Shown here one piece after another: positions 1 through 4,103 of a stretch of 7,202 nucleotides of DNA (its first letter is position 1; each line of letters begins with the position of its first letter). The DNA comes from Haloarcula sp. (GTDB taxonomy: Archaea > Halobacteriota > Halobacteria > Halobacteriales > Haloarculaceae): NCBI GenBank assembly GCA_028275075.1, contig JAQCNK010000075.1:1-7202 (forward strand). Reading direction: 5' to 3'. Made by a program: the position numbers and the translations under genes. The notes under the pieces were generated by a model, which was not told the origin of the DNA, did not search any database, and worked only from the letters and a program-made list of their open reading frames with translations.

Positions 1-138
1 AACGTCGGCCTTCCAAACAGGTATATGCACACGCCAGTGGAGGTCATCGACGAGGGCGATCTGGACGCCATGGCCGACCTGCTCGCGGGCTTTGCCGCAC
101 GTGCTGTGGAACACGCTCCGTTCTCGGTCGACGTGTGA
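1..138 (+). CDS. M42-family metallopeptidase, C-terminal end (partial)
   Basis: Only the last 45 residues and the TGA stop are present; the rest lies left of the window. The visible peptide contains GLPNRYMHTPVEVID followed by an acidic helix (DLDAMADLLAGF). This matches the C-terminus of M42 peptidases (tetrahedral aminopeptidase or so-called endoglucanase family), in which the histidine of the RY(I/M)H(S/T)P motif, here residue 10 of the fragment, is a metal ligand. M42 enzymes are cytosolic, bind two metal ions, form dodecameric shells and trim peptides released by the proteasome. A related M20/M28 peptidase is less likely because the RYMHTP-EVI order is typical of M42. The gene is followed by a 154-nt gap and is not obviously co-transcribed with lsm, which has its own TATA box. 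Confidence 0.75.
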   Translation, partial: NVGLPNRYMHTPVEVIDEGDLDAMADLLAGFAARAVEHAPFSVDV

Positions 139-161
139 ACTGCCTCGGCGTGATGCTTGTC

Positions 162-194
162 GCCTCGGCCCGTCCCAGTTAGGGGGGCCGAGGC
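162..194 (+). terminator. GC-rich hairpin after the M42 gene (possible terminator)
   Basis: A perfect 10-nt inverted repeat (GCCTCGGCCC at 162-171, GGGCCGAGGC at 185-194) encloses a 13-nt loop. A third partial copy of the left arm (TGCCTCGGC, 141-149) could pair with the same right arm (187-195) in an alternative fold. The hairpin starts 24 nt after the stop codon, which suits a 3' end. No T tract follows, however, and archaeal termination normally depends on one, so RNA stability or processing is an equal alternative. Confidence 0.3.
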
Positions 195-202
195 AATCGG
201 CA

Positions 203-215
203 CAGACTCAGTCTG
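203..215. promoter_or_regulatory. 13-bp palindrome upstream of lsm promoter
   Basis: CAGACT-C-AGTCTG is a perfect 6+1+6 dyad about 48 nt upstream of the lsm TATA box. It could be a binding site for a dimeric regulator of the lsm-rpl37e-purF operon. A 6-nt arm can occur by chance and no second copy is visible in the window, so this is only a candidate. Confidence 0.2.
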
Positions 216-262
216 ATCGAGCATGTCCGTCGTCTGACTGGTCTCGGCCGCCAAGCGGTACG

Positions 263-268
263 TTTAAG
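263..268 (+). promoter_or_regulatory. TATA box of the lsm-rpl37e-purF operon
   Basis: TTTAAG lies with its centre about 27 nt before the ATG at 293, in otherwise GC-rich DNA. This is the normal haloarchaeal arrangement for a leaderless transcript, with transcription starting at or next to the start codon. It supports 293 as the lsm start, because the reading frame upstream of 293 would not be transcribed from this promoter. Confidence 0.65.
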
Positions 269-292
269 CGCCAGTCACGACCCCAACCCAAC

Positions 293-475
293 ATGAGTGG
301 ACGACCGCTGGACGTGCTCGAAGCGTCGCTCGGTGACGCCGTCACCGTACAGCTGAAAGGCGGCGAGACGTTCCAGGGCACGCTGACCGGCTACGATCAG
401 CACATGAATCTCGTGATCGAAGACGAAGACACAACGATTATACGCGGCGACAACGTTCTGTCTATCAACCCATGA
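293..475 (+). CDS. lsm: Sm-like archaeal protein Lsm (short haloarchaeal form)
   Basis: This 60-residue protein is an archaeal Lsm, the Hfq/Sm-fold family that forms rings and binds U-rich segments of small RNAs in the cytoplasm. The Sm1 motif covers about residues 13-42 ([27 protein letters not shown], given here in parts: [11 protein letters not shown], then [12 protein letters not shown]), and GYDQHMN contains the RNA-contacting Asp and Asn. Sm2 is [12 protein letters not shown] at the C-terminus (residues 49-60), with the RGDNV RNA-binding loop. Archaeal Lsm proteins are usually about 70-80 residues; here the acidic linker between Sm1 and Sm2 (loop L4) is reduced to a few residues, as known in haloarchaea. 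The frame stays open upstream to 92, but the promoter and homology both place the start at 293. The stop codon overlaps the rpl37e start as ATGA. Confidence 0.93.
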   Translation: MSGRPLDVLEASLGDAVTVQLKGGETFQGTLTGYDQHMNLVIEDEDTTIIRGDNVLSINP

Positions 476-645
476 CTGGTGCAGGAACCCCAAGCCAGGG
501 CAAAAAGAACACCACGACACACACGAAATGTCGACGGTGTGGGAACAAATCGTATCATACGAAAAAGAAGGTCTGTTCGTCGTGTGGTTTCGGCACATCG
601 GCGAAACGACGTGACTACGAGTGGCAGTCGAAAGCTGGCGAGTAA
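472..645 (+). CDS. rpl37e: 50S ribosomal protein L37e (eL37)
   Basis: This 57-residue, very basic zinc-ribbon protein belongs to the large ribosomal subunit and is shared by archaea and eukaryotes. It starts [13 protein letters not shown] and holds the two zinc-binding pairs CRRC (C20, C23) and CSSC (C35, C38), separated by the family segment [11 protein letters not shown]. Next comes [13 protein letters not shown], the typical continuation that packs against 23S rRNA. Length and motifs are complete. The ATG overlaps the lsm stop by ATGA, which points to translational coupling, and the lsm-rpl37e pair is known as a conserved, co-transcribed unit in haloarchaea. purF follows 9 nt after the stop. 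Confidence 0.96.
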   Translation: MTGAGTPSQGKKNTTTHTKCRRCGNKSYHTKKKVCSSCGFGTSAKRRDYEWQSKAGE

Positions 646-654
646 CTCATCACC

Positions 655-2097
655 ATGCACGAGAAGTGCGGCGTTGTTGGCATCGCTCTTGCAGACCGAG
701 ACGCCGCCCGGCCGCTCTACTACTCTCTTTACGCTCTTCAGCACCGCGGCCAGGAGTCTGCCGGCATCGTCACCCACGACGGCTTCCAGCAGCACAGCCA
801 CGTGGAGATGGGGCTCGTCGGTGACGCGTTCGACCCCGGCGACCTCGAATCACTGAACGGCTCGAACGGTATCGGACACGTACGTTATCCGACCGCAGGC
901 AGCGTCAACGCCTGTTGTGCCCAACCCTTCTCGGTCTCGTTCAAATCTGGCTCGCTTGGTCTCTCACACAACGGGAACCTCGTCAACGCCGACGAGATAG
1001 CAGACGAGCTTGCAGATCTCGGCCACGCGTTCACCTCTGACGGTGACACCGAGGTCATCGCACACGACCTCGCTCGCAACCTACTGGAAGGAGATCTCGT
1101 CCGAGCGGTCAAGCGGACCATGGAGCGAATCCATGGCTCGTACTCGCTGACTATCATGCACGACGAGACCGTGCTCGGCGTCCGGGACCCGCAAGGCAAT
1201 CGCCCGCTGGTCATCGGCGAGTTGGAGGATGGCTACGTCCTCACTTCCGAGTCCGCGGCTATCGACACACTGGACGGGGAACTCATCCGCGACGTGCGAC
1301 CCGGTGAACTGGTCGTCCTCCACGACGACGGCAGTGGCTACGACACCTATCAGCTCATCGAGCAGGAGAACACGGCTCACTGCTTTTTCGAACACGTCTA
1401 CTTCGCCCGACCAGACTCCACTATCGATGAGAGCCTCGTCTACGAGGTGCGCCGCGAACTGGGCCGCAAGCTCTGGGAAGAATCGGGCGTCGAGTCCGAT
1501 GTTGTTCTCCCGGTGCCAGACTCTGGCCGCGCGTTCGCCTCTGGATACGCCGAGGCTGCTCAAGACGACGGTTCGGACATCGAGTTCGCTGAGGGGCTGA
1601 TGAAGAACCGCTATGTCGGCCGCACGTTCATCATGCCGACACAGGACGAACGCGAACGCGCCGTCCGGCTAAAGCTCAACCCGATCAAATCGACCATAGA
1701 GGGGAAAAGCGTCACTATCATCGACGATTCGATTGTTCGGGGGACCACCTCGAGCCAGCTCGTCCAGTTGCTGAACGACGCCGGTGCCGAGGAAGTCAAC
1801 GTCCGCATCGGCGCGCCGCCGATCATTGCACCCTGTTACATGGGTATCGACATGGCCTCTCGCGAGGAACTCATTGCGGGTGACCAGTCCGTCGAAGAGA
1901 TCCGCGACGAGATAGCGGCCGACACACTCTCCTATCTCTCCATCGATGCTATCGCGGAGACCCTAGAGACGAGCAAGGCAGACCTCTGTCTGGGTTGTGT
2001 CACCGGGGAGTACCCCTACGACATTGAGGGTGAGGAGACCGACCGAGAAGTCACCCGGCCCCAGGTCGGTGGGCAACCGAAGCCCGCCGACGACTAG
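655..2097 (+). CDS. purF: Amidophosphoribosyltransferase (PurF)
   Basis: PurF transfers ammonia from glutamine to PRPP, giving 5-phosphoribosylamine, the first committed step of de novo purine synthesis in the cytosol. The 480 residues contain an N-terminal Ntn glutaminase domain (about 5-235) with nucleophile C5 in CGVVGIAL, then QHRGQESAGI (30-38), HVRYPTAG (75-82) and SHNGNLVN (104-111). The phosphoribosyltransferase domain follows, with the PRPP loop VTIIDDSIVRGTTSS at 353-367. Four cysteines at the positions of the 4Fe-4S ligands of the Bacillus-type enzyme are all present: C243 (HCFFEHVYF), C394 (APCYMGID), C445 and C448 (CLGC). A four-residue leader (MHEK) precedes C5, so removal by self-processing is expected. 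The last 20 or so residues are a polar, probably disordered tail. Gene spacing suggests co-transcription with lsm and rpl37e. Confidence 0.97.
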   Translation: MHEKCGVVGIALADRDAARPLYYSLYALQHRGQESAGIVTHDGFQQHSHVEMGLVGDAFDPGDLESLNGSNGIGHVRYPTAGSVNACCAQPFSVSFKSGSLGLSHNGNLVNADEIADELADLGHAFTSDGDTEVIAHDLARNLLEGDLVRAVKRTMERIHGSYSLTIMHDETVLGVRDPQGNRPLVIGELEDGYVLTSESAAIDTLDGELIRDVRPGELVVLHDDGSGYDTYQLIEQENTAHCFFEHVYFARPDSTIDESLVYEVRRELGRKLWEESGVESDVVLPVPDSGRAFASGYAEAAQDDGSDIEFAEGLMKNRYVGRTFIMPTQDERERAVRLKLNPIKSTIEGKSVTIIDDSIVRGTTSSQLVQLLNDAGAEEVNVRIGAPPIIAPCYMGIDMASREELIAGDQSVEEIRDEIAADTLSYLSIDAIAETLETSKADLCLGCVTGEYPYDIEGEETDREVTRPQVGGQPKPADD

Positions 2098-2132
2098 ACG
2101 GCGCCGAACGGCCGGATGCCCGCTACCAGGGG

Positions 2133-2147
2133 TTTTCTGACGCTTTT
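2133..2147 (+). terminator. Twin T-tracts after purF (probable terminator)
   Basis: Two TTTT runs (2133-2136 and 2144-2147) lie 35-50 nt after the purF stop in a GC-rich setting. Archaeal RNA polymerase terminates at such T-rich stretches without needing a hairpin. The position fits the end of the lsm-rpl37e-purF transcript. The runs are short, so the call is tentative. Confidence 0.35.
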
Positions 2148-2196
2148 GAATACAGGACGGATACGGTCTCGCGACCCCCTCCGTCATCGGGTCGCA

Positions 2197-2279
2197 TATA
2201 CGGGTCGACAGAACGATTGATAGAATTCGCCTCCGCCGACCCCGGCGAATATCTATCAGGGCTTCTGTCGACCCGTATA
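2197..2279. repeat. 83-nt long imperfect inverted repeat (hairpin)
   Basis: The outer arms TATACGGGTCGACAGAA (2197-2213) and TTCTGTCGACCCGTATA (2263-2279) are perfect 17-nt reverse complements. After a 4x4 internal loop the pairing resumes: TGATAG (2218-2223) with CTATCA (2253-2258), then ATTCGCC (2225-2231) with GGCGAAT (2244-2250) around a small bulge, leaving a 12-nt apex loop. About 30 pairs form in total. The structure sits between the convergent purF and DUF420 genes and ends one base before the DUF420 stop codon. It could terminate or protect both transcripts, or be a small miniature element (MITE-like). No transposase and no clear target duplication are visible. Confidence 0.8.
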
Positions 2280-2280
2280 G

Positions 2281-2838
2281 TTACCAGATCAGGTACAGCA
2301 TCGCGTAGACGACGATGCCGAGCGAGAACGAGACCAGCCACAGCGTCGCAGCGATCTTTCCAGCTCGCGGGTGGTTCGTCTGTGCGAGTTCCGATATCGG
2401 GTAGCTCGCCGCCAGCAACAACGTGTAGTAAACCGCCGGAATGGCGATAATCGCGAGCAAAATGTGGATGGCCAGCAACGGGAGGTAGACGTACGTCTCG
2501 ACGACGGCTGGCCCGGCGAACTCCGTCGGGCCAATCAGCGTCACACGATACAGATACAGGACCAAGAACGTCACAAACAGGCTGAACGTGGTGACCATCA
2601 GCGTTCGGTGACGCTTGATGTTCCCGCGCCGTATTGCACGGATCCCGGTGAGGATACTCACGATAGCGGCGGCGCTTATCAGGGCGTTGATCGTTGGGAT
2701 GGCTTCGAGAACCGACGCTGGCGCTCGGGGCAACAACGCGCTTGGAATTGCGCCACCGACCGCGCCGAACACCAGCGCCAGCGAGACAATCGTCAACGCG
2801 CCGGTGAGGACGGGGACCTGCTTGCGAACGTCAACCAT
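2281..2838 (-). CDS. DUF420 (YozB/CtaM-like) membrane protein
   Basis: The 185-residue protein has five predicted membrane helices at about 8-30, 44-66, 80-100, 115-145 and 160-184. It carries the histidines typical of DUF420: H77 (IKRHRTLM), H125 (LLAIHILLA) and H156 (TNHPRAGKIAATLW), plus PAVYYTLLLA near 134-143. The family is linked to aa3-type oxidases; as I recall, the staphylococcal member CtaM is needed for oxidase maturation. The histidines would suit heme or copper handling, but that is inference. Its place beside coxB and coxA fits an oxidase assembly role. The ATG lies 26-27 nt below its own TATA box, so it is probably a leaderless single-gene transcript. A truncated paralogue lies directly upstream. 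Family confidence is high, function moderate. Confidence 0.87.
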   Translation of the reverse strand: MVDVRKQVPVLTGALTIVSLALVFGAVGGAIPSALLPRAPASVLEAIPTINALISAAAIVSILTGIRAIRRGNIKRHRTLMVTTFSLFVTFLVLYLYRVTLIGPTEFAGPAVVETYVYLPLLAIHILLAIIAIPAVYYTLLLAASYPISELAQTNHPRAGKIAATLWLVSFSLGIVVYAMLYLIW

Positions 2839-2860
2839 ACAAATCAGTTGGCGGAGGCGG

Positions 2861-2867
2861 CTAAAAT
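2861..2867 (-). promoter_or_regulatory. TATA box of the DUF420 gene
   Basis: Read on the minus strand the sequence is ATTTTAG, centred about 26-27 nt upstream of the ATG at 2838. This is the leaderless haloarchaeal spacing. The box sits between the DUF420 remnant stop (2884) and the intact gene, so the intact gene does not depend on read-through from coxB. Confidence 0.6.
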
Positions 2868-2883
2868 CGGTTGTGAACCTCGC

Positions 2884-3096
2884 CTACCAGAGGACGTGTC
2901 GCATCACATAGATGACGAGCCCGGAGGCAAAGGTGAGTAGCCAGAGCGCCGCCGCCACACGGCCGGCCCGGGCGTGCCGCGTCGCCGGCAGCACCCCGGG
3001 TGGATTCGTCATCCCGACGAGCAGCGCGTAGTACACCGCCGGGAACGTCAAGAGCGCTACCACGGCATGGCCGGCTACGAGTGGAACTTGAACATT
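2884..3096 (-). pseudogene. C-terminal remnant of a second DUF420 gene
   Basis: The frame after an in-frame TGA (3099-3097) encodes 70 residues ending in a TAG stop. Residues 2-70 align without gaps to residues 117-185 of the intact neighbour, with about 31 of 69 identical by my count. Shared blocks include FPAVYYALL, HARAGRVAAALWLL and the closing VIYVM...W. The two histidines of this half (H10, H41) are kept. The first half, with three of the five helices and the KRHR histidine, is missing, and the sequence above the TGA shows no DUF420 similarity in this frame. There is no in-frame ATG; a GTG at 3063 would give only 59 residues. At this identity it is a diverged paralogue, not a fresh duplicate, cut near 3095. 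A functional mini-protein is possible but unlikely. Confidence 0.75.
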
Positions 3097-3110
3097 TCAT
3101 TCCCCTGGGT

Positions 3111-3141
3111 AAAACCAATTGTGTGAGGTAACTCCCCACAC
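3111..3141 (-). terminator. Hairpin plus TTTT after coxB (probable terminator)
   Basis: On the minus strand, 18 nt after the coxB stop, GTGTGGGG and its partner CCTCACAC form an 8-bp stem (one G-U pair) with a 5-nt loop (3141-3121). It is followed by AATTGGTTTT. A stem followed by a T run in this position looks like the end of the coxB transcript. It also lies just before the break point of the DUF420 remnant. Confidence 0.45.
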
Positions 3142-3158
3142 TGCTGCGGCTACCGCTC

Positions 3159-3923
3159 TCAGGCGGGCTGTGCGAGAGACGCCCTGGTGGCGTTCGCTCC
3201 GTCGGGCGTGGTGGTATTGCGACTCAGCCCATCAGCCCAAGCGTCGTACTCCGACTGGTTCAGCACGACCACATCGGCCTGCATCCGGGCGTGGCCCGAG
3301 CCACAGAGCTCGGCACAGTAGAGCCGGTAGGTGCCGGTTTCAGTCAGTTGGGTCCGAGCGGTCGTCTCCTGTCCCGGGAAGATATCCTGTTTGATGCCGA
3401 AATCCGGTATGTAGAACGAATGTATCACATCGCTGGACCGCAAGGTGAATCTGATGTCGGTATTGTTCGGGAGATAGAGCGTTTCGCTCGTCGTCACGTT
3501 CGAGTCGGGATAGCTGAACTCATAGCCCCACTGGTACGTGAGGACCTCGACTTCCATATCGTCGCTCATGCCGCCATCTTCGGTGACACCGGCTGCGGCG
3601 GGAGAGATGTACGGGTTCGCCAGCACGAAAAAGCCAGACACGCCGACGAACACCAGGATGGCCCCTGTCGCAGCGGTCCAGGTAACCTCCAGGGCCGGGT
3701 CGTCGATGGTCGGACGGGGGTCGTCGTTGTTGTGGAACCGGTAGATGGCGTAGACGAGCATCAGCTCGACAAACAGCGTCAGCGGGAGTGCCACGTACAA
3801 CAGCTGTTCGTTCAGCTCGTCGATGGCCGCCCGGTTGACAGACTGGGCTGCCGCCGGCGTGCTGAACACCACCGCACCGAGGGCGAGAACGCAGAGCCAG
3901 GACAGGGCACGAGTGAGACGCAT
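3159..3923 (-). CDS. coxB: Cytochrome c oxidase subunit II
   Basis: Subunit II takes electrons from the soluble donor (in haloarchaea probably a halocyanin-type copper protein) at its CuA centre and passes them to heme a in subunit I. The 254-residue protein begins with a Sec signal peptide (about 1-26, ending TPAAA before Q27). Two membrane helices follow at about 41-61 and 82-102, then an extracellular cupredoxin domain. The CuA ligands are complete: H168 (VIHSFYIP), C203, E205, C207, H211 and M214 in CAELCGSGHARM. The aromatic patch YQWGYEF (130-136) contains W132, the usual electron-entry tryptophan. The last 30 residues are a Thr/Asn/Ala-rich tail with N-glycosylation-type NTT and NAT sites. 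It is transcribed away from coxA from its own TATA box. No cytochrome c domain is fused, so this is aa3- not caa3-type. Confidence 0.96.
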   Translation of the reverse strand: MRLTRALSWLCVLALGAVVFSTPAAAQSVNRAAIDELNEQLLYVALPLTLFVELMLVYAIYRFHNNDDPRPTIDDPALEVTWTAATGAILVFVGVSGFFVLANPYISPAAAGVTEDGGMSDDMEVEVLTYQWGYEFSYPDSNVTTSETLYLPNNTDIRFTLRSSDVIHSFYIPDFGIKQDIFPGQETTARTQLTETGTYRLYCAELCGSGHARMQADVVVLNQSEYDAWADGLSRNTTTPDGANATRASLAQPA

Positions 3924-3947
3924 TATGCGCTACTTACGGCGGGTGTG

Positions 3948-3956
3948 TGATATAGC
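3948..3956 (-). promoter_or_regulatory. TATA box of coxB
   Basis: The minus strand reads GCTATATCA, centred about 29 nt upstream of the coxB ATG at 3923. This spacing gives a leaderless coxB transcript. The box faces away from the coxA box, 60 nt to the right. Confidence 0.6.
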
Positions 3957-3970
3957 TTGGCCAGTCTACC

Positions 3971-3989
3971 GGGGGTGTCACCCCGACAC
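3971..3989. promoter_or_regulatory. Overlapping dyads between the divergent cox promoters (candidate operator)
   Basis: GGGGTG-T-CACCCC (3972-3984) is a perfect 6+1+6 palindrome. A second dyad, GTGTC-ACCCC-GACAC (3975-3989), overlaps it. They lie between the coxB and coxA TATA boxes, upstream of both, where an archaeal activator or repressor could act on both genes. The regulator is unknown and chance GC-rich symmetry cannot be excluded. Confidence 0.35.
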
Positions 3990-4011
3990 AGACAGTGCCG
4001 TCGTCGCGTAG

Positions 4012-4018
4012 TTTTATA
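4012..4018 (+). promoter_or_regulatory. TATA box of the coxA transcript
   Basis: TTTTATA is the strongest AT-rich box in the divergent gap. The 26-29 nt spacing seen at the other three promoters here puts the transcript start at about 4041-4044, at the ATG of the mini-ORF. It would leave out the in-frame ATG at 4022 and the GTG at 3995 as coxA starts. Confidence 0.65.
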
Positions 4019-4043
4019 TCCATGGCTCTATCAGAATCGAGTA

Positions 4044-4103
4044 ATGCATTCCGTGACCGAAACGGCGACTACTGCGGCTCTCACGACGGCTCACAGACGA
4101 TGA
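4044..4103 (+). CDS. 19-codon leaderless mini-ORF overlapping the coxA start
   Basis: The ATG at 4044 is where the TATA box at 4012-4018 predicts transcription to begin. It opens a frame of 19 codons, MHSVTETATTAALTTAHRR. The stop TGA (4101-4103) overlaps the ATG at 4100 as ATGA, the same junction type as lsm/rpl37e. I do not recognise the peptide, which has no hydrophobic segment and is rich in Thr and Ala. The arrangement suggests a leader peptide that brings ribosomes to a coxA start with no Shine-Dalgarno sequence. The alternative is that it is a chance frame and coxA starts at 4022 or has a plain 56-nt leader. Confidence 0.4.
   Translation: MHSVTETATTAALTTAHRR

Noticed and set aside
92..292. 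Open frame extending lsm upstream to an ATG at 92
   Set aside because: It overlaps the end of the peptidase gene, runs across the hairpin and TATA box, and codes for low-complexity residues unlike any Lsm. The Lsm homology starts at 293.
2371..2940. 189-residue plus-strand frame opposite the DUF420 gene
   Set aside because: The product is rich in Arg, Gln and Asp with no fold or motif. The minus strand carries a clear membrane protein over the same bases.
2861..3139. 92-residue minus-strand frame covering the DUF420 remnant
   Set aside because: It is in a different frame from the DUF420 similarity, rich in Arg and Gly, and passes through the TATA box of the intact gene.
3291..3950. 219-residue plus-strand frame opposite coxB
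   Set aside because: It is antisense to the coxB gene with its complete CuA site and also runs through the coxB promoter.
3995..4099. Longer coxA starts at GTG 3995 or ATG 4022
   Set aside because: Both lie upstream of or beside the TATA box at 4012-4018, above the predicted transcript start near 4044, and neither has an SD site. The added residues look like neither a helix nor a signal peptide. 4022 is not fully excluded.
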